NCBI GenBank assembly: GCA_947627685.1
Contig: CANQWZ010000024.1
Span: forward strand, 1-15,473
DNA: 15,473 bases
Direction: 5' to 3'
From: an uncultured Bacilli bacterium
Lineage (GTDB): Bacteria; Bacillota_I; Bacilli_A; ML615J-28; CAG-313
Shown here in pieces: positions 6,076 to 13,381 of this stretch. A program made the translations under genes and the position numbers. The notes below the pieces were generated by a model. That model did no database searches. It worked only from the letters and a program-made list of their open reading frames with translations, and was not told the origin of the DNA. The stretch's first letter is position 1. Each line of letters opens with the position of its first letter.

Positions 6076-8139
6076 ATGAAAGAATATTCGACCACGCATA
6101 TTCGTAATGTTGCCCTTTTAGGACATCTAGGAAGTGGTAAAACTAGTCTTGTAGAATCAATGTTATTTTTAAGTAAAGCTATTTCTAAAAAAGGAGAAGT
6201 GGAAAAAAAGAACACTGTTTCAGACTATCTAACCGAAGAACAAAATCGTTTAACTTCACTTTCAACTTCCCTTATTCCTATTGAATGGGATAGTTATAAA
6301 ATTAATTTTTTAGATACACCAGGTTCTGAAGAATTTGTTGGGGAGATTGCGCAAGATTTGCGTGTTGTAAAAGGTGCAGTTGTTTTATTAGATGCTCAAA
6401 AAGGTATCGAAGTTGGAACTGAAAGAGTTTGGGATGAATTACAAGTTCGTCATACACCAACTATTTTATTTGTTAATAAAATTGATAAGGAAAATGTTAA
6501 ATTTGATAAAGTAATTGATAGTATTATGGAAGGACTTGGTTCTAAGGTTATTCCTTTTGTTATCCCTATGGGTAAAGAAAACGACTATCAAGGTTATATA
6601 GATATTATTAAGAAAAAAGCATATTTTGGTGAAAGCGAAGATGAAAAAGATATTCCAAGTGATTATCAAGCTAAAGTTGATGAACTATATGATAAATTCT
6701 TAGAGATTGTAGCTAGCCAAAGTGAAGAAGTAATGGAAAAATATTTTTCAGGTGAAGCTTTAAGTGATGAAGAAATTAATAGTGGTTTAAGAAGTGCCTT
6801 ATTAAACTGTGATATTTATCCTATTTTAGTAGGTTCAGCTTTAAAAAATATGGGTGTTAAAAACTTATTAGATGACATTTGCAAATATTTACCATCACCT
6901 GTTGATTTAAAACCTGCTATTGGCGTAAATCCTAAAACGGGCGCTGAAGTTAAAAAACTTTCTAAAGATGAAGAACCTTTCTCAGCTTATGTATTTAAAA
7001 CAGTTGTTGATCCTTTCCTTGGTACGATTAACTATTTTAAAGTTTATTCGGGTACTACTAAAGGCTTAACGGAAGTTTATGTACCAAATAGTGATCAAGT
7101 TGCTAAAGTTGGTGTTATTAGTGGCACTTTAGGAAAAACACAATATCCTGTTGATGTCTTACATGCCGGTGATATGGGGGTAATGACAAAGACTGGTGAT
7201 ATTAAGACTGGTGATACGATTTGCGATAAAAAAGAAATCGTGATGTTTACACCAGCATCTGTTCCAACACCTGTTATTTATGTAGCAATTCATGCTAAAA
7301 CTAAACAAGATGAAGACAAGATTTCGGCCGCTTTACAAAAGTTAAATTTAGAAGATCCAACTTTTGAAGTAAAACGTAATCCTGAAACAGCTCAACTTTT
7401 AATAGGTGGTCAAGGTATGACACACATTGGCTATATTTTAGAAAAGATGAAAAACATGTTTAAAGTTGATGTTGATGTAAGTGATCAAAAGATCGTTTAC
7501 CGTGAAACAATTAGAAAAATTGGTTCAGCTCAAGGCCGTCATAAAAAACAATCAGGTGGAGCAGGTCAATTTGGTGATGTTTGGATTCGTTTTGAACCAC
7601 TTGCTGACAAAGACTTTGAATTTGCTTCCGAAGTTGTTGGTGGAGCAGTACCTAAAAACTTTTTCCCAGCCGTTGAAAAAGGTTTAATTGATACTTTAGA
7701 ACATGGTCCAATTGCGGGATTCCCAGTAATTGGTGTTAGAGCCGTATTATATGATGGTTCTTATCATCCAGTTGATTCTAACGAAATTTCCTTTAAAATT
7801 GCGGCAGCTTTAGCCTTTAAAGAAGCTTGTAAAGTAATTAAACCAACCATTCTTGAACCAATTATGGAAGTTAAAATTACCGTAAAAGATGAATATGTTG
7901 GTGATATTATGGGTGATATTCCTCAACGTCGTGGTGCTGTAGTTGGTATGGAACCTACTGGTACTGGTAAAACAGTTATAACAGCTAATATCCCTGAAGC
8001 AGAAATTATCAATTATACAATTGATCTAAAAGCTATGACACAAGGCAGTGGCCATTTTACACGTAAATTTATTAGATATGAGGATGTTCCAAGTAATCTT
8101 GTTGATAAAATAGTTGCTGAATACAAAAAAGAAAATTAA
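6076..8139 (+). CDS. fusA2: EF-G-like translational GTPase (EF-G2 type, 687 aa)
   Basis: A full-length relative of elongation factor G, the ribosomal translocase: GTPase domain (about 8-275), domain II (about 290-375), domains III to V through a C-terminal CMTQG-like region reading MTQGSGHF. G1 is GHLGSGKT (16-23), G3 DTPGSEEF (80-87), G4 NKID (134-137), G5 GSALKN. Domain IV keeps the tip loop YHPVDSNEISFK. Two key sites differ from canonical EF-G. Switch I reads RLTSL where RGITI is expected, and Ser84 replaces the catalytic His of DTPGH. These and the GHLGSGKT P-loop fit the EF-G2/EF-G-like branch rather than the housekeeping FusA, which normally sits with rpsL, rpsG and tuf. AAGGAGG (6063-6069) lies 6 bases before the ATG. 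A cre-like site upstream suggests carbon-source control (inference). The symbol marks the branch, not a proven function. Confidence 0.88.
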   Translation: MKEYSTTHIRNVALLGHLGSGKTSLVESMLFLSKAISKKGEVEKKNTVSDYLTEEQNRLTSLSTSLIPIEWDSYKINFLDTPGSEEFVGEIAQDLRVVKGAVVLLDAQKGIEVGTERVWDELQVRHTPTILFVNKIDKENVKFDKVIDSIMEGLGSKVIPFVIPMGKENDYQGYIDIIKKKAYFGESEDEKDIPSDYQAKVDELYDKFLEIVASQSEEVMEKYFSGEALSDEEINSGLRSALLNCDIYPILVGSALKNMGVKNLLDDICKYLPSPVDLKPAIGVNPKTGAEVKKLSKDEEPFSAYVFKTVVDPFLGTINYFKVYSGTTKGLTEVYVPNSDQVAKVGVISGTLGKTQYPVDVLHAGDMGVMTKTGDIKTGDTICDKKEIVMFTPASVPTPVIYVAIHAKTKQDEDKISAALQKLNLEDPTFEVKRNPETAQLLIGGQGMTHIGYILEKMKNMFKVDVDVSDQKIVYRETIRKIGSAQGRHKKQSGGAGQFGDVWIRFEPLADKDFEFASEVVGGAVPKNFFPAVEKGLIDTLEHGPIAGFPVIGVRAVLYDGSYHPVDSNEISFKIAAALAFKEACKVIKPTILEPIMEVKITVKDEYVGDIMGDIPQRRGAVVGMEPTGTGKTVITANIPEAEIINYTIDLKAMTQGSGHFTRKFIRYEDVPSNLVDKIVAEYKKEN

Positions 8140-8191
8140 AAAAAACTATCTATTAGAAGCTATCTAGAAGCTCTCTAATGGATAGTTTTTT
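8138..8191. terminator. Bidirectional terminator between convergent genes
   Basis: AACTATCTATTAGA (8144-8157) pairs with TCTAATGGATAGTT (8174-8187), 14 bp with one G-U pair on the plus transcript, flanked by A-tracts and T-tracts (eight A at 8138-8145, T through 8191). It serves the EF-G-like gene on plus and the C26 hydrolase on minus. A repeated AGCT in the loop can extend the stem. Confidence 0.88.
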
Positions 8192-8195
8192 AGTT

Positions 8196-8876
8196 TTAAT
8201 GCTTATATTTTTCAACTAAAGAAAAGAAATAGTCAAAAATTATTTTTGATTCATTTGTATAATATCTTTCAGGATGCCACTGTACACCAATAAAAGGAAG
8301 ACTAGTGTGTTCCATAGCCTCGATTACATCGTGATTAACATAGGTTACAACAAATCCATCAGGAATCTTTTTTACAGCTTGATGATGATAGGTGTTTACT
8401 AAGAAAGTATCAGGAAGTAAATTAGAAAGGGTGGTATTTGTAACTTTAGTTACATCATGTTTTTTATCATTTTCAGGATGATATAAATTATTATTATTTA
8501 AATCTTGATAAAGTGATCCCCCCATAAAAGCTGCCATGGCCTGAATACCTCGACAAATGCCAAGCGTTGGAACCTTATGATTAATCGCATATGTTAAAAT
8601 TTTTTGATCAATTATATCGGTTCTTTGATCAATGTTTTTTGAAAGGCCTAAATCATTATTTTCATGATAGTAACTAGGATCAATATCATCTCCACCAATA
8701 ATTAAAAAACCATCACACATGGCAAGGGTATCATCAAGTGATGGGCCATCTAATAAAACAATAGGTATAGCGTCTTGATTAATAATTTGCTTTAAATAAT
8801 CGAGATTGATTTTAAGATATTGATAATTTTGATCACTAGAAAAGCGGGGACTAATGCCGATAATATTTTTTTTCAT
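8196..8876 (-). CDS. Gamma-glutamyl-GABA hydrolase-like class I glutamine amidotransferase (peptidase C26, 226 aa)
   Basis: A cytosolic alpha/beta hydrolase of the class I glutamine amidotransferase fold. The catalytic triad is visible: Cys108 in the nucleophile elbow GICRGIQ, His201 and Glu203 in VQWHPER. LIIGGDDIDPSYY (58-70) and NTYHHQAV (161-168) are typical of the PuuD/C26 branch, whose members cleave gamma-glutamyl bonds such as in gamma-glutamyl-GABA. Length is slightly short for the family (about 240-255) but no motif is missing. AGGTGA (8881-8886) precedes the ATG. It is a single-gene unit with its own promoter and terminator. No polyamine, GABA or folate gene is nearby, so the true substrate is open; a general gamma-glutamyl peptide hydrolase is as likely as PuuD. 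Confidence 0.88.
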   Translation of the reverse strand: MKKNIIGISPRFSSDQNYQYLKINLDYLKQIINQDAIPIVLLDGPSLDDTLAMCDGFLIIGGDDIDPSYYHENNDLGLSKNIDQRTDIIDQKILTYAINHKVPTLGICRGIQAMAAFMGGSLYQDLNNNNLYHPENDKKHDVTKVTNTTLSNLLPDTFLVNTYHHQAVKKIPDGFVVTYVNHDVIEAMEHTSLPFIGVQWHPERYYTNESKIIFDYFFSLVEKYKH

Positions 8877-8895
8877 ATGTTCACCTCATATAGCA

Positions 8896-8924
8896 ATTTT
8901 ATCATATTTTTAATAAAAAGTAAA
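8896..8924 (-). promoter_or_regulatory. Probable promoter of the C26 hydrolase gene
   Basis: On the minus strand: -35 TTTACT (8919-8924), 17-base spacer, -10 TAAAAT (8896-8901) with TGA extension. The -10 core is the same as in the darA promoter. The predicted leader is short (about 13 bases). Confidence 0.55.
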
Positions 8925-8956
8925 ATATAACATAAAAAGATTTTTAGTCTTTTTAC

Positions 8957-8985
8957 TTTAATAAAAATGCTAAAAATGATATAAT
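8957..8985 (+). promoter_or_regulatory. Extended -10 promoter of the P-type ATPase gene
   Basis: -10 TATAAT (8980-8985) preceded by TGA (8977-8979); a poor -35 TTTAAT (8957-8962) at 17 bases. The predicted start is near 8992, so the upstream in-frame TTG at 8995 would be almost at the transcript end. Confidence 0.65.
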
Positions 8986-9001
8986 ATAAATGTATTGTGC
9001 G

Positions 9002-9007
9002 AAAGGA
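9002..9007 (+). promoter_or_regulatory. Ribosome binding site deciding the P-type ATPase start
   Basis: AAAGGA lies 8 bases before the ATG at 9016. This favours 9016 over the in-frame TTG at 8995, which has no ribosome site and would put this sequence inside the coding region. Confidence 0.75.
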
Positions 9008-9015
9008 AAAATGAT

Positions 9016-11760
9016 ATGTCTAAGAATACTGATGGTTTATCTACTAAAAAAGTTAATAAGCCTAAAAAAGCAAAAAAAAGAATTGTCTACGGTGAATATA
9101 GCACAAAGCGTAAAGATCCTTTATATCTTGCGAAAAACGAATATAAAAAAGGTTTAACACAAGTAGAAGTAGATGAACGTAAGGAAAATTTACAAGTTAA
9201 TATTGAAGGAGTCGTTGAGTCTAATTTTACTAAAACTTTAAAAACAATTTTTAAAGTCTTTGTAAAAAACACCTTTACTTTTTTTAATATTTTGTATGTT
9301 ATTGTCTTATTATTATTACTTCTTGCTAAACAGTGGAATAGCCAGTATAATGTAGGATCTTCTTTTGGCTTTACGGACTTTTTATTTTTAGCCATTGTAA
9401 TTGTTAATTTAGCAATTGGCATTATTCAAGAAACACGTTCGAAACTTGCGATTAATAAGTTACAATTAATGACTAATCCTCGTGTTACTTTAATAAGAAA
9501 TGGTGAAAAAATTACTGTTCAAGAAACAGAAGTCGTTTTAGATGATATTATGTATTTAACCCCAGGGGTCCAAATTGTTTCTGATGCTATTTTATTAGAA
9601 GGTGAAGTAGAAGTTAATGAATCACAGCTTACTGGTGAATCAATACCAATTAAAAAACATCCTGGTGATATGCTTTTTTCAGGAAGTTTTATGGTATCAG
9701 GAAGTTCTTATGCTAAAGTTGTTCATGTAGCTAAACAAAATGAAATTAACAAACTTACATCACAAGCTAAAAAATACGTTGCTCCTAATTCGCAAATATT
9801 AAATAGTTTAAAAAAATTATTAATGGTTTTAGCTGTTTTTATTGTTGTAACTTCTTTGATTATGTTTTTTAGTAAATGGCCTACTAGTAGTTTCATTTCC
9901 GCAATAAAAAATAATACTTTAAATGAACAATTAGCATATTTTAGAAGTGAATATGTTAAGGTAATAAAACCAACTACCGCAGCTGTTATTGGTATGATAC
10001 CAGCTGGTTTATATTTACTTACTTCGGTTGCTTTATCGGTTGGTGTTATTAGGCTTAGTAAAAATAATACCTTAGTTCAAGATGTTTATTGCATCGAAAT
10101 GTTAGCTCGCGTTAATGTTTTATGTCTTGATAAAACTGGAACTATTACAAATGGTAAAATGACCGTTGTGAAGTATGAAGAAATGAATAAGAATCATACT
10201 TTTAAAATTGAAGATATCATTAGCTCTATGAATGCAGCCTTACAAGAAACTAATGCTACAGCACAGGCCTTAACTAATTATTTTGGTAATAAAAGTGTCT
10301 TAAAAGCAACTGAAGTTATTCCTTTTTCATCTGATCGTAAATATAGTGCTGTAAGCTTTGGCAGTAATGAAAATTATGTAATTGGTGCTCCTGAATTTGT
10401 TCTTAAAGGTAGTTTTGAAAAATATGCTTCTCTTATTGGCGATTATGCTAATCAAGGATTACGTGTTATTTGTTTAGCACAAACATCTTTACCATTCAAA
10501 GATGGTAAAATTCAGCGTCTACCAAGGTTACTTGCATTAATTTTAATTGAAGATCAAATCAGAGAAGAAGCCCATGATACGATTCAATATTTTAAAGATA
10601 ATGGTGTAGAAGTAAAAGTTATCTCTGGTGATAATCCCATAACGGTTGCGGAAGTGGCAAGAAGAGTAGGAATTGAAAATGCCAATAAATGTATAAGTTT
10701 AGATGGCATGACAGATGATGAAGTTATTGATGCCGCAACTAAATTTACGGTTTTTGGTAGAGTTAAACCCGAACAAAAGAAACTATTAGTCATGGCCTTA
10801 AAAAATGATGGTAAAACAGTAGCCATGACAGGTGATGGTGTTAATGATATTCCCGCTCTTAAAACGGCAGATTGTAGCATTGCTATGGCATCAGGAAATG
10901 ACGCTGTAAAAAATGTAGCACAATTAGTACTTTTAGATTCTAATTTTGCGTCAATGCCTAAAATTGTAGGTGAAGGAAGAAGAGTAATAAATAACGTTCA
11001 ACAAACAGCAATGTTATATTTAGTTAAAACGCTTTTCATGACAGTTCTTGCTATTCTTACCGCTGTTACTTTCTTTAATCATTTTGGTCCGATTGAAAAT
11101 GGTGTACGTGATGGTACTTTCCCTTTTGCGGGCGCAAAACAACTACTAATCATGGAAATGTTTGCTATTGGTATTCCATCCATTTTCCTTGCTGTACAAC
11201 AAAATGATAGCCCTATTAAGGGTAACTTCTTAAAAAACGCTATTCGTAGTGCTTTACCAGCAGCAGTTGGTGTTATTGGTGCTATTATCTTTACTTATAT
11301 GCTTTCATCATCGTATGGTTTCCAATCTTCAGAAATTAAAACAATTGTTGCAATTACGGCTACTTTTACAGTATTAATTGTAATGAGTAGAGCATGTTTA
11401 CCACTTAATCGCAAAAAAACAATTATTTGTGCTTTGATGTGGATTTTATCAGTAATGCTAATTCTTTTATCAATTAAACATGTGACGCTTTTTGACAAAA
11501 TAGATATGTACAAATTATTTGAATTTGACAATTTAATTTGGAACATTACACGTGTTTATGAAACAGTTTCTGGTGAAATAAAATATGGTGAATTTAAAGA
11601 TGCAACAGCACTATGGCTTGCTGTTAGTATGGTTGTCGTTTCACTTGCCTTAATGTTAGGTACAGAACTATTAATCAAAAAAATCGAAACAAACCGTGAA
11701 AATAACAAAAATAGGGAACAAACAAAGAAAAAAGGTCCTATTATTAAAAAAATTAAATAA
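9016..11760 (+). CDS. Cation-translocating P-type ATPase, CtpE/MgtA-like (914 aa)
   Basis: A membrane ion pump that forms an aspartyl-phosphate during transport. Motifs: actuator TGES (206-209), phosphorylated Asp372 in DKTGT, GDNP, and the hinge motif TGDGVND (605-611). Ten helices fit the P2/P3 layout: about 88-108, 120-139, 270-290, 320-345, 666-688, 708-726, 738-762, 775-795, 805-825, 870-893. There is no heavy-metal-binding N-terminal domain or CPC motif, so it is not a P1B metal pump. Helix M4 reads PAGLYLLTS (329-337) where Ca2+ pumps of the P2A type have PEGL. The surrounding sequence resembles CtpE and the streptococcal Ca/Mn exporters. The ends are strongly basic and Lys-rich (residues 1-30 and the last 20). 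Transport of Ca2+ or Mn2+ outward is the best guess, not shown. It is a single-gene unit with its own promoter and terminator. Confidence 0.9.
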   Translation: MSKNTDGLSTKKVNKPKKAKKRIVYGEYSTKRKDPLYLAKNEYKKGLTQVEVDERKENLQVNIEGVVESNFTKTLKTIFKVFVKNTFTFFNILYVIVLLLLLLAKQWNSQYNVGSSFGFTDFLFLAIVIVNLAIGIIQETRSKLAINKLQLMTNPRVTLIRNGEKITVQETEVVLDDIMYLTPGVQIVSDAILLEGEVEVNESQLTGESIPIKKHPGDMLFSGSFMVSGSSYAKVVHVAKQNEINKLTSQAKKYVAPNSQILNSLKKLLMVLAVFIVVTSLIMFFSKWPTSSFISAIKNNTLNEQLAYFRSEYVKVIKPTTAAVIGMIPAGLYLLTSVALSVGVIRLSKNNTLVQDVYCIEMLARVNVLCLDKTGTITNGKMTVVKYEEMNKNHTFKIEDIISSMNAALQETNATAQALTNYFGNKSVLKATEVIPFSSDRKYSAVSFGSNENYVIGAPEFVLKGSFEKYASLIGDYANQGLRVICLAQTSLPFKDGKIQRLPRLLALILIEDQIREEAHDTIQYFKDNGVEVKVISGDNPITVAEVARRVGIENANKCISLDGMTDDEVIDAATKFTVFGRVKPEQKKLLVMALKNDGKTVAMTGDGVNDIPALKTADCSIAMASGNDAVKNVAQLVLLDSNFASMPKIVGEGRRVINNVQQTAMLYLVKTLFMTVLAILTAVTFFNHFGPIENGVRDGTFPFAGAKQLLIMEMFAIGIPSIFLAVQQNDSPIKGNFLKNAIRSALPAAVGVIGAIIFTYMLSSSYGFQSSEIKTIVAITATFTVLIVMSRACLPLNRKKTIICALMWILSVMLILLSIKHVTLFDKIDMYKLFEFDNLIWNITRVYETVSGEIKYGEFKDATALWLAVSMVVVSLALMLGTELLIKKIETNRENNKNREQTKKKGPIIKKIK

Positions 11761-11769
11761 CTAAATATG

Positions 11770-11810
11770 AAACATTAAGGATATCTAATATGATATTACT
11801 TGATGTTTTT
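11770..11810 (+). terminator. Probable terminator of the P-type ATPase gene
   Basis: AAACATTAAG (11770-11779) pairs with CTTGATGTTT (11799-11808) with one G-U pair. An inner GATATC pairs with GATATT around one bulged A. The loop is TAATAT and the T-tract runs 11806-11810. The T-tract is short, so termination may be partial. Confidence 0.65.
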
Positions 11811-11816
11811 AATTTG

Positions 11817-11845
11817 CCTACACCTTTTTTTTGATATGGTAATAT
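11817..11845 (+). promoter_or_regulatory. Weak candidate promoter of the ABC importer operon
   Basis: The best reading is -10 TAATAT (11840-11845) after TGG, with a poor -35 CCTACA (11817-11822) at 17 bases. An alternative -10 is TATGGT (11835-11840) after TGA, like the other promoters here. Neither is strong, and read-through from the ATPase gene is possible. Confidence 0.35.
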
Positions 11846-11874
11846 TATAAAGTGTACTTGAAAAGAGGTGGGGT

Positions 11875-12606
11875 ATGAAAACATTAGAGTTAATAAATGT
11901 TAAAAAAACTTTTTATACAGAACTTGGTGCACTAGATGTATTAGATGATATTAGTTTTGATATTAAAGAAGGTGAAATTGTAGCTCTTGTAGGACCAAGT
12001 GGTTCGGGTAAATCAACTTTATTGAATATTATTTCACAATTATTAACACCAACTAGTGGTAAAGTTATTGTTAATGGTGATATTGGTTATATGTTTCAAC
12101 ATGATCATTTATTTAATTGGCGAACTGTTTGGAAAAATATTTTAATAGGGCTCGAAATAAAAAAAGATCATGATCCTAAAAAAATAGAAAGAGTGAAAGA
12201 ACTATTAGCAAAATATGGCTTAATGGATTTTATTAATAACTATCCCCAAGAATTATCAGGTGGCATGCGACAACGAATTGCATTGATAAGAACCCTTGCA
12301 ACTAATCCTAGCATCCTATTATTAGATGAACCCTTTTCGGCACTTGACTATCAAACACGTATTAATGTGAGTAATGATATTTACCATATAATCAAAGATC
12401 AAAATGTTTCCACATTGCTTGTTACGCATGATATAGGTGAGGCTATTGCTATGGCAGATAGAGTAATTGTTTTAAGTCATCGCCCCGCAAAGTTAAAAAA
12501 GATTATTGCCATTAATGATATTAATGCTAAAACACCATTAGAAAAAAGAAAAGCACCAAAATTTTCAGAATATTTCGATGTGATTTGGGGGTTATTAAAT
12601 GAATAA
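11875..12606 (+). CDS. ABC importer ATP-binding protein, NitT/TauT type (243 aa)
   Basis: The cytosolic ATPase subunit of a binding-protein-dependent importer. Walker A is GPSGSGKS (40-47), the Q-loop is at Gln75 in YMFQHDHLFNWRTV, signature LSGGMRQR (127-134), Walker B LLLDE (148-152), D-loop SALD and switch His185 in VTHDIGEA. The LFNWRTV segment and SGGMRQR are typical of the SsuB/TauB/ThiZ group, which feeds on nitrate, sulfonates, taurine or thiamine precursors. AGAGGTG (11864-11870) precedes the ATG. It is the first gene of a three-gene operon and its last 8 bases overlap the permease gene. It differs from the fused ATPases at the left of the window, which belong to the export-type MacB/LolD group. 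Confidence 0.93.
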   Translation: MKTLELINVKKTFYTELGALDVLDDISFDIKEGEIVALVGPSGSGKSTLLNIISQLLTPTSGKVIVNGDIGYMFQHDHLFNWRTVWKNILIGLEIKKDHDPKKIERVKELLAKYGLMDFINNYPQELSGGMRQRIALIRTLATNPSILLLDEPFSALDYQTRINVSNDIYHIIKDQNVSTLLVTHDIGEAIAMADRVIVLSHRPAKLKKIIAINDINAKTPLEKRKAPKFSEYFDVIWGLLNE

Positions 12607-13381
12607 TCCTTTCTTAAGACAAAAACGCAAATTAGCCCTTAAAGTAATAATTTTACAAATCATCATACTTGTAGCGATTATGGCCTTATGGGAAATAGCC
12701 TCAAACAATCAATGGATAGATGCCTTTTTATTTAGTAAACCTAGTAGTATTATTAAATTATTAATAAATTATATTAAAACCAAAGAAATCTACAAACATT
12801 TAGGTATTTCTCTCTTAGAAACAATGTTAGGTCTTAGTATTGGTACTATAGTAGGCATTTTAATTGCCATTATTTTATGGTGGAATAAGACGATTGCTAA
12901 AGTACTTGATCCTTTCTTAGTTGTAGGTAATGCTTTACCAAAAACAGCTCTTGCGCCAATATTAATAATTTGGGTTGGTACAGGTATTAAAGGTATAACG
13001 GTAGTTGCCATATCAATATCATTAATTTTAACCATTATTTCGGCATACAACTATTTTATGTTAATAGATGATGAAAAGATTAAAATGCTTCAAAGTTTTA
13101 AGGCCACTAAATGGCAAATTCTTACTAAATTAATAATTCCAGCTAATATTGGTAATATCATTAATATTATAAAAATTAATATAGGTATGAGTTGGGTAGG
13201 AGTAATTGTGGGAGAATTTATTGTGTCAAGATATGGTATTGGCTATTTAATAATGTATGGTTCGCAAGTTTTCAATATGGATTTAGTAATGATGGGGGTA
13301 TTTGTACTAGCGATAATATCGTTTATAATGTATGAAGTTGTTAATTTAATTGAAAAGAAAATTAAAAGGAAGAGGAATTAA
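12599..13381 (+). CDS. ABC importer permease, NitT/TauT type (260 aa)
   Basis: A BPD-transport inner-membrane protein with about six helices, the first at about residues 13-34. The cytosolic EAA loop lies at about 165-182 and reads QSFKATKWQILTKLIIPA; this contacts the ATPase. The later segment MSWVGVIVGEFI is typical of SsuC/TauC/ThiX relatives. The Gly usual in the EAA core (LGAS) is replaced by Lys. The start overlaps the end of the ATPase gene by 8 bases, with a G-rich ribosome site (12587-12591) 7 bases upstream, which suggests coupled translation. The stop shares its last A with the next ATG. Together with its neighbours it forms a complete importer. Confidence 0.92.
   Translation: MNNPFLRQKRKLALKVIILQIIILVAIMALWEIASNNQWIDAFLFSKPSSIIKLLINYIKTKEIYKHLGISLLETMLGLSIGTIVGILIAIILWWNKTIAKVLDPFLVVGNALPKTALAPILIIWVGTGIKGITVVAISISLILTIISAYNYFMLIDDEKIKMLQSFKATKWQILTKLIIPANIGNIINIIKINIGMSWVGVIVGEFIVSRYGIGYLIMYGSQVFNMDLVMMGVFVLAIISFIMYEVVNLIEKKIKRKRN

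Noticed and set aside
6076..8139. Housekeeping elongation factor G (fusA)
   Set aside because: Switch I and the switch II His do not match canonical EF-G, and no rpsL, rpsG or tuf gene is adjacent.
6076..8139. TetM-type ribosomal protection protein
   Set aside because: Domain IV and the general layout follow the EF-G2 branch; I see no TetM-specific domain IV tip, and the context has no transfer signs.
8995..9015. TTG start for the P-type ATPase, adding 7 residues
   Set aside because: No ribosome site lies ahead of it, it falls almost at the predicted transcript start, and AAAGGA at 9002-9007 fits the ATG at 9016.
8986..9015. Mn2+ riboswitch ahead of the P-type ATPase
   Set aside because: The predicted leader is about 24 bases, too short for a yybP-ykoY element.
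9087..9422. Minus-strand open frames inside the P-type ATPase (also 10584-10880 and 11295-11546)
   Set aside because: Antisense shadows of a strongly conserved gene, without ribosome sites.
11811..11874. TPP or other riboswitch ahead of the NMT1-type importer
   Set aside because: The leader is only about 25-60 bases and shows none of the conserved TPP elements.
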